Below, piece after piece: positions 6,841 to 11,800 of a DNA stretch of 11,800 nucleotides (positions within the stretch are counted from its first letter, which is position 1; every line of letters starts with the position of its first letter). The DNA comes from Candidatus Omnitrophota bacterium (lineage in GTDB: Bacteria; Omnitrophota; Gorgyraeia; Gorgyraeales; Gorgyraeaceae). Under the pieces are notes generated by a model. The model did not search any database. It worked only from the letters and a program-made list of their open reading frames with translations, and had not been told where the DNA came from. The translations under genes and the position numbers were made by a program. The stretch is from assembly GCA_013202925.1 (NCBI GenBank), contig JABMRA010000050.1:1-11800 (forward strand), read 5' to 3'.

Positions 6841-6909
6841 GTTTCCTCCCTGTTTCCAACCTGTTAGGTAAGCTGTTTCTATTTCAATCGGGAAAGGGGG
6901 TTCTTTTTT
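6841..6909 (+). terminator. Possible terminator after the kinase gene
   Basis: CCTCC...TTTCC (from 6845) can pair with GGGAAA...GGGGG (to 6900), enclosing a long loop with a small ACCT/AGGT hairpin. The stem is followed directly by TTCTTTTTT (6901-6909). The T-tract is good but the stem has a bulge and a long loop, so this is tentative. The remaining sequence to 6961 holds nothing I recognise. Confidence 0.35.
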
Positions 6910-6961
6910 AGATTAAGAGGGGTATTTTCTTTCAACCCCGTAACTTTTATGGCCGCCTGCC

Positions 6962-6990
6962 TTGACAATCCCCATATCATAATGTATACT
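6962..6990 (+). promoter_or_regulatory. Strong sigma-70-like promoter for the outer-membrane protein genes
   Basis: TTGACA (6962-6967), a 17-nt spacer and TATACT (6985-6990) give a perfect -35 and a five-of-six -10. Transcription would start near 6997, giving a leader of about 50 nt before the ATG at 7046. This is the best promoter match in the window. Confidence 0.75.
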
Positions 6991-7045
6991 TCATTATAAA
7001 TTAAAAGGGTGTATTATACTCTGTTATAAAGAAAGGTGTTTTATA
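6985..7045 (+). repeat. Imperfect ~30-bp tandem duplication in the leader
   Basis: TATACTtcaTTATAA, then AAAAGGgTGT and TTA (from 6985), is repeated from 7015 as TATACTctgTTATAA, AAAGGtGT and TTTATA. Each copy contains a TATACT box and a purine-rich AAGG element. Only the second is positioned as the ribosome site (AAGGTG, about 8 nt before ATG 7046). The first TATACT is the -10 of the promoter. Confidence 0.6.
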
Positions 7046-7903
7046 ATGAAGAAGTTTCATGTGTTATCTTTATTAATATTATGCGCTATATTTATTGTTG
7101 AGGCCCCTGTCTTTGCCGCTACAGTTGGTAATCCTCTGGATCTGGATATACCTTCACAGTCAGCTATTCTGCGTCAGCAGGCCATAGGCGAGGCCATGGA
7201 TGAACATGAGGAGGTAGTCAAGATAAAGGCAGCCCTGGACCTGGAATTTGTGTTTGACAAGGACCTCAATGCTTCCTGGGAGATGAGTAATCCTGAGATG
7301 GAAGGCCAATGGTCTATGTTTAAATTGGGCACTACTATTTTTAACAGGGTAGAGCCTTATATTAAAATAGGCACTTCTGAATTAGAGGTAAAATGGAAGC
7401 AAGGCACATCCCAGATAGAGGTAGTGGCTGATTCTGGTCTTGCCTGGGGCGCAGGCGTAAAAGGGGTCATATGGGACTTTGAGGATTTCTGGGATGTCCG
7501 CTTGACCGGGGATATCCAGTACAGGACAACAGAGCCTGACGTAAGCGAAGTATCTCTGGGTGGAAACCCTGTAGTTGACACAGGGGCTGATTTTAAAGTG
7601 GACGAATGGCAGGCCGCGTTTGTTTTAAGCAAAAAGTTCGAGCTCCCGTTAAAGTGGCAGAATGTCTATATAGTACCTTATACTGGCCTGACTATTTCTG
7701 ATTCAAATGTGGATGTAAAGTTTACAAATCCGGATAATCCAGGAACGGACTATACGCTTTTTGACGCAAGCAACGAATCGGTCATGGGTTTTGTCCTGGG
7801 GTGCGACATTATGCCGTCGTTAAGGGAGTCTTTTATCTATAGCATAGAACTCAGATTTGTAAATGAGCTTGCCTTGACCCTTGGCGGGGCAATGAAGTTT
7901 TAA
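7046..7903 (+). CDS. Outer-membrane beta-barrel protein, paralogue 1
   Basis: The 285-residue protein has a Sec signal peptide (MKKFHVLSLLILCAIFIVEAPVFA, cleavage after VFA). The mature protein shows alternating amphipathic strands and ends LRFVNELALTLGGAMKF; the terminal Phe preceded by alternating hydrophobics is the BAM recognition signature of outer-membrane barrels. It is clearly paralogous to the gene at 8156: both have EPYIKxGTSxLEVxW, a Trp/Gly-rich strand near mid-length, YIVPYTGLT, and VLGCDIMPSL followed by the same C-terminal strands. No domain beyond the barrel is visible and the specific function (porin, adhesin or structural) is unknown. It is preceded by a strong promoter and a ribosome site (AAGGTG). 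Confidence 0.85.
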   Translation: MKKFHVLSLLILCAIFIVEAPVFAATVGNPLDLDIPSQSAILRQQAIGEAMDEHEEVVKIKAALDLEFVFDKDLNASWEMSNPEMEGQWSMFKLGTTIFNRVEPYIKIGTSELEVKWKQGTSQIEVVADSGLAWGAGVKGVIWDFEDFWDVRLTGDIQYRTTEPDVSEVSLGGNPVVDTGADFKVDEWQAAFVLSKKFELPLKWQNVYIVPYTGLTISDSNVDVKFTNPDNPGTDYTLFDASNESVMGFVLGCDIMPSLRESFIYSIELRFVNELALTLGGAMKF

Positions 7904-7910
7904 CGAGCAC

Positions 7911-7945
7911 TTGGTTTACGAAAATCAGAGATTTTCGTAAACCAA
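7911..7945. repeat. 16-bp perfect hairpin (TTTACGAAAATC core), copy A
   Basis: TTGGTTTACGAAAATC (7911-7926), loop AGA and GATTTTCGTAAACCAA (7930-7945) form a perfect stem directly after the first outer-membrane gene. A T-run (GGGTTTTTTC, 7954-7963) follows 8 nt later rather than adjoining the stem, so terminator activity is uncertain. The 12-bp inner core is identical to copy B at 8095-8129. Confidence 0.92.
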
Positions 7946-7980
7946 TCTTCTCTGGGTTTTTTCTGTGAAGGTGCGAGTTA

Positions 7981-8082
7981 ATCCCCCCTTCTTGCATTCT
8001 GCCCCTAGAAATTGCGAAGCAATTTCAGGGACTTAGTCCCCGAAATCTTTCAGATTTCAGGGGGCAAGAATGCAGGGGGGAT
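7981..8082. repeat. Three-hairpin palindromic element with closing stem
   Basis: Outer closing stem: ATCCCCCC (7981-7988) with GGGGGGAT (8075-8082), TGCATTCT (7993-8000) with AGAATGCA (8067-8074), and GCCCC (8001-8005) with GGGGC (8061-8065). Small bulges separate these blocks. Inside sit three short hairpins: GAAATTGC/GCAATTTC (8008-8026), GGGAC/GTCCC (8028-8040) and GAAATCT/AGATTTC (8042-8058), each with a 3-nt loop. It forms a cloverleaf-like fold on either strand. It has no recognised name or coding content. Confidence 0.85.
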
Positions 8083-8094
8083 AAATTCAGACTT

Positions 8095-8129
8095 ATAATT
8101 TACGAAAATCAGAGATTTTCGTAAATTAT
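8095..8129. repeat. 16-bp perfect hairpin (TTTACGAAAATC core), copy B
   Basis: ATAATTTACGAAAATC (8095-8110), loop AGA and GATTTTCGTAAATTAT (8114-8129). The core and loop match copy A, but the outer 4 bp differ on both arms and still pair (ATAA/TTAT here, TTGG/CCAA in copy A). It ends 15 nt before the GAGAGG ribosome site (8145-8150) of the second outer-membrane gene and may be in its leader. Confidence 0.92.
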
Positions 8130-8155
8130 GTCCTCATTTAAAAAGAGAGGCAGAG

Positions 8156-8977
8156 ATGAAAAAAATAGTTATAATTTTATTTATCCTGAGTTTTGCCGCG
8201 CCTTGTTTTGCGTCGACAATAGGAAGTCCTGAAATCAGCATCCCGGAAGAATCATTATACCTGAAGAAAGAGGCAGTAAATAAGACCCTTGACCGCTATG
8301 GGTATAACATGGATATAAAGGGCACAGCAGAGCTGGATTTTGTCTTTAAGCGAAAGCTTACTTCATCCGATGAGGTTACAAAGGCAGAGCTGAAAGGGCA
8401 GAATTGCATGCTCAAGCTTTCCAGCAATTTTTATGATTCTTTCGAGCCCTATATAAAGCTCGGCACATCTGACCTTGAAGTAACATGGACCCAGAACGGC
8501 GAAAACATTACAGTAGAGACAAAGCCTGGTTTTGTTTGGGCAGCAGGGATAAAGGCCCATGTATATGAGTTTAAAAACCACGGAATTAAATTAACCATGG
8601 ATGCGCAGTATAAAAATGCTGATCTGGATGTAGATACAGTATCAAGGGCAGGATCTATGAATGAGAAGTTTGAGATAAAAGAATACCAGATAGCCCTGCT
8701 GGCCAGTAAAAAATTAATAGTTCCCGTAGGAATAAATGATTATTACATAGTCCCTTATACCGGGCTGACGGTTACATGGTCAGATGTAGATGTTAGTTTT
8801 ACTGATGCGGGCTCAGGCCTACTTTATTCTACGTACGACGCCTCTGACGAAAACGTGTTTGGGCTGGTGCTCGGCTGCGACATAATGCCGTCCCTTTTAA
8901 GCTGGTATCTCTTGAACCTTGAGTTAAGGTTTATAAACGAAACCGCCCTTACCCTTGGCGGCACAGTAAAATTCTAA
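8156..8977 (+). CDS. Outer-membrane beta-barrel protein, paralogue 2
   Basis: The 273-residue protein has a Sec signal peptide (MKKIVIILFILSFAAPCFA, cleavage before STIG) and a C-terminal strand ending TALTLGGTVKF with terminal Phe. It aligns throughout with the gene at 7046: TIGSP/TVGNP at the mature N-terminus, EPYIKLGTSDLEVTW, AAGIKAHVYEF, YIVPYTGLTVTWSDVDVSF, VLGCDIMPSL and the final strands. It arose by tandem duplication. Sequence divergence is considerable, so the duplication is old. The ribosome site GAGAGG is 5 nt before the ATG. It could be cotranscribed with the first copy through the hairpin-rich gap, or have a separate promoter (a lone TATAAT at 8094-8099 lacks a clear -35). Function is unknown. 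Confidence 0.85.
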   Translation: MKKIVIILFILSFAAPCFASTIGSPEISIPEESLYLKKEAVNKTLDRYGYNMDIKGTAELDFVFKRKLTSSDEVTKAELKGQNCMLKLSSNFYDSFEPYIKLGTSDLEVTWTQNGENITVETKPGFVWAAGIKAHVYEFKNHGIKLTMDAQYKNADLDVDTVSRAGSMNEKFEIKEYQIALLASKKLIVPVGINDYYIVPYTGLTVTWSDVDVSFTDAGSGLLYSTYDASDENVFGLVLGCDIMPSLLSWYLLNLELRFINETALTLGGTVKF

Positions 8978-8999
8978 TCCCTTCGCACCCATTCCAAAG

Positions 9000-9037
9000 T
9001 TTACACTTTTAACAATGTCAAAAGTGTAAAGTCTTTT
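9000..9037 (+). terminator. Intrinsic terminator after the second outer-membrane gene
   Basis: TTTACACTTTT (9000-9010) pairs perfectly with AAAAGTGTAAA (9020-9030) across a 9-nt loop, followed by GTCTTTTT. The stem is AT-rich but is 11 bp with a T-tract, placed 22 nt after the stop codon. Confidence 0.7.
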
Positions 9038-9040
9038 TGC

Positions 9041-9070
9041 TTGCCATAGGACCTATCTATTATATATAAT
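9041..9070 (+). promoter_or_regulatory. Sigma-70-like promoter for the DUF212 gene
   Basis: TTGCCA (9041-9046), an 18-nt spacer and a perfect TATAAT (9065-9070). Expected start is near 9077, leaving a leader of about 20 nt that holds the AAGGAGG ribosome site. It lies directly after the terminator. Confidence 0.65.
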
Positions 9071-9096
9071 ATTATATTACGATATAAGGAGGAGAC

Positions 9097-9543
9097 GTGG
9101 ATTTATTAGTAGCTCTCGGAAAGAACCAGATATTTTTGACCGTGCTTATGGCGTGGCTGCTGGCGCAGACCATAAAAGTGATAATCGGAGTAATACGCGA
9201 GAAAAGGTTTAACTTTAGATGGTTTGTGGGGACAGGCGGCATGCCAAGTTCTCATGCTGCCACTGTATCTGCCCTTGCCGCATCCGTGGGGTTTACATTC
9301 GGTTTTTCATCGCCGTTTTTCGCAATGGCCTTTTTCTTCGCGTTTATAATAATGTTTGACGCCCAGGGCGTACGGAGACAGAGCGGCCAACAGGCAGAGG
9401 CCCTAAATAAAATAATAGAGGATATTTACCTGCAGAGAGGCATTAAGCAGGAGAGACTTATGGAACTTTTGGGACACACGCCTGTACAGGTATTTATAGG
9501 CGCTGCTATCGGGGTCATTGTAGCTATTATTTCTTATAGATAG
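9097..9543 (+). CDS. DUF212 / divergent PAP2-family membrane protein
   Basis: This 148-residue integral membrane protein has about four hydrophobic segments. Its family signatures are GGMPSSHAA at residues 47-55, FDAQGVRRQSGQQAEALN in the middle and LLGHTPVQVFIGAAIG near the C-terminus, all diagnostic of the DUF212 (YuiD-like) family related to acid phosphatases of the PAP2 superfamily. The SSH motif matches part of the PAP2 phosphatase signature; the exact substrate is unknown. The start is GTG, supported by AAGGAGG (9086-9092) 4 nt upstream. It is the first gene of a likely operon with the LysM/YkuD gene, which starts 10 nt after its stop. Confidence 0.9.
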   Translation: MDLLVALGKNQIFLTVLMAWLLAQTIKVIIGVIREKRFNFRWFVGTGGMPSSHAATVSALAASVGFTFGFSSPFFAMAFFFAFIIMFDAQGVRRQSGQQAEALNKIIEDIYLQRGIKQERLMELLGHTPVQVFIGAAIGVIVAIISYR

Positions 9544-9553
9544 GGGGTTAGGG

Positions 9554-10456
9554 GTGAAGGATAAGTTGGTAGGAGTAGGGATTGTTCTGGCGCTGGTAAT
9601 GGTTTTGACCTTGTTTACATCCTGCAGCAAAAGCGAGGATAATGGCGGGGCCTCGTCGGATTTCAGGGCTGTAAGGGGCTTGATATCGGACGATAAACTG
9701 GACGAGGCAAGAGAAAAGATAGATGAGGCTGCAGTTGAGGATCCTGATTCAGATGCGCCGGGGAAGGCCTATTTTGAACTGGCAGGTGCGTATGAGAAGA
9801 AACAGGATACAGTTAAGGCAAGGGATATATACAGGATCATATTGAGAAAGTATCAGAATGTGGACAATATATCCAAGGTGCAGGGAAACCTGAGCAGGCT
9901 CAATATAGAAATACTTTTTTCTCCTATTGTTACTGATGAGGACGTGCTTTACGAGGTCGAGCCAGGCGATACGCTTTCCGGGATAGCCAAAAGATTCAAG
10001 ACAACGGTTGACCTGATAAAGGAGGCAAATTCTCTTGAGAGCGATACGATCCGCGCCAATTCAAGGCTTAAGGTCTCAGCGGAAAAATACAAGATACTCG
10101 TGGATAAATCCCAGAATCTCCTGACGCTCCTCTCGGGCGACGATATTTTTAAGGTCTATCGCGTTTCAACAGGCGAGAATAATTCTACCCCCGTAGGGCA
10201 GTTCAGGATAATAAACAGGATCAAGGACCCTGTGTGGTATAACCAGGGCGCAATAGTGCCGTCAGAAAGTCCTGATAATATCCTGGGCTCGCGCTGGCTC
10301 GGTATCTCTGAACCGGGTTACGGTATCCACGGGACTGTAGAGCCGGAAAGCGTCGGACAGCAGGCAACAAAGGGCTGCGTAAGGATGTTCAACTCCGACG
10401 TGGAGGAGCTTTGCAAAATAGTTCCTGTTGGCACTGAGGTTACGATAGCAGATTAA
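9554..10456 (+). CDS. LysM and L,D-transpeptidase (YkuD) lipoprotein with helical repeat region
   Basis: The 300-residue protein begins with a lipoprotein signal ending LFTS-Cys24. Residues of about 35-125 form helices with a TPR-like element (AYFELAGAYEKKQDTVKARDIYRIIL). A LysM peptidoglycan-binding domain covers about 131-175 (YEVEPGDTLSGIAKRF...SRLKV). A YkuD catalytic domain covers about 178-299. The catalytic motif is IHG...TKGCVRM, with His259, Cys275 and Arg277; the usual S-H before GC is T-K here. YkuD enzymes make 3-3 (L,D) cross-links in peptidoglycan, or attach lipoproteins to it, using the Cys thioester; this copy would act on the periplasmic face of an envelope membrane. GTG start. 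The purine-rich GGGGTTAGGG before it is a moderate ribosome site. It is cotranscribed with DUF212. Confidence 0.92.
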   Translation: MKDKLVGVGIVLALVMVLTLFTSCSKSEDNGGASSDFRAVRGLISDDKLDEAREKIDEAAVEDPDSDAPGKAYFELAGAYEKKQDTVKARDIYRIILRKYQNVDNISKVQGNLSRLNIEILFSPIVTDEDVLYEVEPGDTLSGIAKRFKTTVDLIKEANSLESDTIRANSRLKVSAEKYKILVDKSQNLLTLLSGDDIFKVYRVSTGENNSTPVGQFRIINRIKDPVWYNQGAIVPSESPDNILGSRWLGISEPGYGIHGTVEPESVGQQATKGCVRMFNSDVEELCKIVPVGTEVTIAD

Positions 10457-10474
10457 GTCATAAGTCCGAACTTA

Positions 10475-10537
10475 CCCCCCACCGTTTTGTTTCGCTTTTG
10501 CATAATGCAAAAGCGAATCAGCGGGGGCTCATTAAAT
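10475..10537 (+). repeat. Dispersed palindromic repeat, copy 2, abutting accA
   Basis: This is the second copy of the repeat at 2717-2777. The shared stretch runs from ACCG or GCCG, then GTTTTG, through the inner palindrome TTCGCTTTTGCAT / ATGCAAAAGCGAA (13 perfect bp around a single A) to AGCGGGGGC and TCATTAAA. Here the inner stem is intact, while the left outer arm is degenerate (CCCCCCACC). In copy 1 the reverse holds. The last base is immediately before the accA ATG, and GGGGG (10523-10527) is the only plausible ribosome site. Confidence 0.9.
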
Positions 10538-11485
10538 ATGGCAGGCAGATTGGATTTTGAAAAACCTATATTGGAATTAGAGATGAAGATCGCCGAGCTC
10601 AAGTCTCTTGCCTCCGACGGCAGTATAGACCTTTCGGATGAGATAAAGACGCTGGAGGCAAGACTTGAAAAGGTGCGTAAGGAGGTGTTTGAATCTCTTA
10701 CGCCGTGGCAGAAGGTGCAGATTGCCAGGCATCCAAAGAGGCCGTACACCATAGACTATGTGCATATGATAATGGTGGATTTTATTGAACTGCACGGAGA
10801 CAGGATGTTTCAGGATGACAAGGCCATTGTCGGGGGCCTTGCCAAGCTGGACGGAGAAAAGGTCCTTTTAATCGGGCATCAAAAAGGCAGGGACACCAAA
10901 GAGAACCTGATGCGGAATTTCGGAAGCGCCCATCCTGAAGGTTACCGCAAGGCAATGCGGCTGATGAAGCTTGCTGAAAAGTTTGATGTGCCGATCATTA
11001 CCTTTATTGATACGCCTGGCGCATATCCCGGCGTAGGCGCTGAGGAACGGGGCCAGGCAAATTCCATCGCGCATAATTTAATGGAGATGATCGACCTGAA
11101 GGTGCCGATTGTCGTGGTTGTCATAGGAGAGGGCGGCTCAGGCGGGGCGCTTGGGATAGGCATAGGCGACAGGGTTTTTGTGATGGAGAATGCCTATTAT
11201 TCAGTGATATCGCCGGAAGGATGCGCTGCGATTTTGTGGAAGGACAGATTAAAGGCGCCTGAGGCAGCAGAGGTCCTGAAGCTTACTGCAAAGGATTTGT
11301 TGGGACTGGGGATCATCGACGGTGAGATCCCGGAGCCGCTGGGCGGCGCGCACCGCGATCCTGAAAAGGCAGCACAGTCAGTAAAAAAATATATAAAAAA
11401 GGCATTAAAGGAATTAAAGGCGATCCCCACAGAGAAGTTACTTGAAGAGCGTTACGAAAAATTTAGAAGCATGGGGAGCATGTAG
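10538..11485 (+). CDS. accA: Acetyl-CoA carboxylase carboxyltransferase subunit alpha
   Basis: AccA and AccD form the carboxyltransferase that moves the carboxyl group from biotin on AccB to acetyl-CoA, giving malonyl-CoA for fatty acid synthesis. The 315-residue protein has the normal length and all usual blocks: [18 protein letters not shown] at the N-terminus, [76 protein letters not shown] (oxyanion/CoA site) and [16 protein letters not shown]. The start is ATG 10538: the frame stays open upstream to 10487, but that part lies within a palindromic repeat and adds residues homologues lack. The repeat supplies GGGGG as a weak ribosome site. accD and other fatty acid genes are not in the window. 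Confidence 0.97.
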   Translation: MAGRLDFEKPILELEMKIAELKSLASDGSIDLSDEIKTLEARLEKVRKEVFESLTPWQKVQIARHPKRPYTIDYVHMIMVDFIELHGDRMFQDDKAIVGGLAKLDGEKVLLIGHQKGRDTKENLMRNFGSAHPEGYRKAMRLMKLAEKFDVPIITFIDTPGAYPGVGAEERGQANSIAHNLMEMIDLKVPIVVVVIGEGGSGGALGIGIGDRVFVMENAYYSVISPEGCAAILWKDRLKAPEAAEVLKLTAKDLLGLGIIDGEIPEPLGGAHRDPEKAAQSVKKYIKKALKELKAIPTEKLLEERYEKFRSMGSM

Positions 11486-11490
11486 ATTTG

Positions 11491-11519
11491 TCCCTCGTCC
11501 GCCTGCGGCGGACTCGGGA
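11491..11519. repeat. GC-rich palindrome downstream of accA
   Basis: GTCCGCC (11497-11503), loop TGC and GGCGGAC (11507-11513) form a perfect 7-bp stem, extended by TCCC/GGGA across a 2x2 mismatch (TC opposite TC). It starts 5 nt after the accA stop. No T-run adjoins it, so it is at best a weak terminator; it may be a dispersed repeat. Confidence 0.8.
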
Positions 11520-11520
11520 T

Positions 11521-11545
11521 TAAATTTTGCTAAACGCAAAATTTA
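11521..11545. repeat. AT-rich palindrome abutting the tRNA gene
   Basis: TAAATTTTGC (11521-11530), loop TAAAC and GCAAAATTTA (11536-11545) form a perfect 10-bp stem. The right arm ends exactly at the first base of tRNA-Leu (11546). Confidence 0.9.
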
Positions 11546-11630
11546 GCCGGAGTGGCGGAACTGGCTGACGCGCACGACTCAAAATCGTGTGAGGTTACCC
11601 CTCGTGTGGGTTCGACTCCCACCTCCGGCA
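11546..11630 (+). tRNA. tRNA-Leu (anticodon CAA)
   Basis: This is an 85-nt class II tRNA. The acceptor stem GCCGGAG (11546-11552) pairs with CTCCGGC (11623-11629), with discriminator A at 11630. The anticodon stem CACGA/TCGTG encloses loop CTCAAAA, giving anticodon CAA, which reads UUG. It has the long variable arm (GAGG/CCTC type) expected of leucine tRNAs, and the T-arm GTGGG-TTCGACT-CCCAC. CCA is not encoded. It lies at the boundary between AT-richer DNA upstream and very GC-rich DNA downstream. Confidence 0.97.
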
Positions 11631-11800
11631 TCCTCCTCCGCCGCTCCGCGCGGCGGCATGTTCAGGTTAACGGCCGCCCATCCATCCGCGAACGACATAC
11701 GCCGGCTCTCCTGCCGCGCCGGGCGCGCAGCGACTACTTGGGCGAGACCTTCAGCGCGAAGGCGTGCTCGCACGGCTTTCGCTCGGGCATCTGGACCGTC
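11631..11800. other. GC-rich segment downstream of tRNA-Leu
   Basis: By hand count 119 of 170 bases are G or C (70%), compared with 26 of 60 (43%) in a sample line of the kinase gene. It opens with a 7-bp hairpin CCGCCGC (11638-11644), loop TCCGC, GCGGCGG (11650-11656). The change is abrupt at the tRNA 3' end. It may be foreign DNA integrated at the tRNA, or an assembly join between two organisms. Confidence 0.6.
11734..11800 (-). CDS. Possible C-terminal end of a minus-strand protein, partial
   Basis: The minus strand reads TVQMPERKPCEHAFALKVSPK then a TAG stop (complement of 11734-11736), with third codon positions mostly G or C. Only 21 residues are in the window, so no family can be assigned. 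The plus-strand frame over the same bases (SDYLGETFSAKACSHGFRSG...) shares the same third positions, so GC3 cannot choose between them. Called weakly on peptide appearance. Confidence 0.3.
   Translation of the reverse strand, partial: TVQMPERKPCEHAFALKVSPK

Noticed and set aside
6895..6960. Riboswitch in the gap before the outer-membrane genes
   Set aside because: A GGGG/CCCC pairing is possible but no known aptamer consensus matches, and it lies upstream of the promoter at 6962.
7926..7962. Alternative terminator CAGAGA/TCTCTG followed by GGTTTTTT
   Set aside because: Only 6 bp with a 17-nt loop, and it competes with a perfect 16-bp stem; too weak to call.
10487..10537. N-terminal extension of accA through the palindromic repeat
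   Set aside because: The extra residues come from a repeat also found at 2717-2777 and are absent from AccA homologues; ATG 10538 gives a normal protein.
11579..11773. Minus-strand open frame across tRNA-Leu
   Set aside because: It includes the antisense of the tRNA (GGGSRTHTRGNLTRF), a well-known spurious translation.

Overview
The window looks like a chromosomal housekeeping stretch from an uncultivated Gram-negative bacterium. Several things point that way: lipoprotein and signal-peptide genes, two outer-membrane barrels ending in Phe, strong Shine-Dalgarno sites, sigma-70-like promoters and many intergenic palindromes. The mix of genes and repeats (a SurA-type lipoprotein without a parvulin domain, heptamer arrays, palindromes placed just before start codons) reminds me most of Omnitrophota (OP3) or a related lineage. 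That assignment is inference, not something the sequence proves. Nearly all genes are on the + strand.

Layout. (1) 1-1906: mnmE (5' end outside the window), then folE. MnmE stays open in frame through a 56-bp heptamer array, so the gene continues off the left edge. (2) 1907-3960: a promoter and a structured, repeat-rich leader, then a SurA_N-like lipoprotein, a two-TM stand-alone HAMP protein and a small secreted HEMAH-type putative metallopeptidase; these probably form one operon. (3) 4101-6838: a 900-residue hybrid-free sensor histidine kinase. Its promoter is placed so that the transcript should be leaderless. Its periplasmic domain of about 530 residues appears to hold four related helical modules. 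(4) 6839-9037: two paralogous outer-membrane barrel genes, separated by 252 bp packed with hairpins and followed by a probable terminator. (5) 9041-11485: a promoter, a DUF212 membrane protein, a LysM/L,D-transpeptidase lipoprotein, a palindromic repeat and accA. (6) 11491-11630: two palindromes abutting tRNA-Leu(CAA). (7) 11631-11800: abruptly GC-rich DNA (about 70% by hand count; a sample line inside the kinase gene gives 43%).

Functional themes. Core metabolism and translation are represented by mnmE (tRNA U34 modification), folE (folate/pterin synthesis), accA (fatty acid synthesis) and tRNA-Leu. The cell envelope is represented by the SurA-like lipoprotein, two outer-membrane proteins, the L,D-transpeptidase and the sensor kinase. 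No defence system, mobile element with a transposase, CRISPR array or biosynthetic cluster is visible.

The most unusual items are non-coding or architectural: the in-frame heptamer array in mnmE, a palindromic repeat found twice immediately before a start codon, two hairpins sharing a core with compensatory flanks around a three-hairpin element, the fourfold sensor module with a leaderless start, and the sharp composition break at the tRNA. The break could be an integrated island or an assembly chimera. I see no convincing new multi-gene system.
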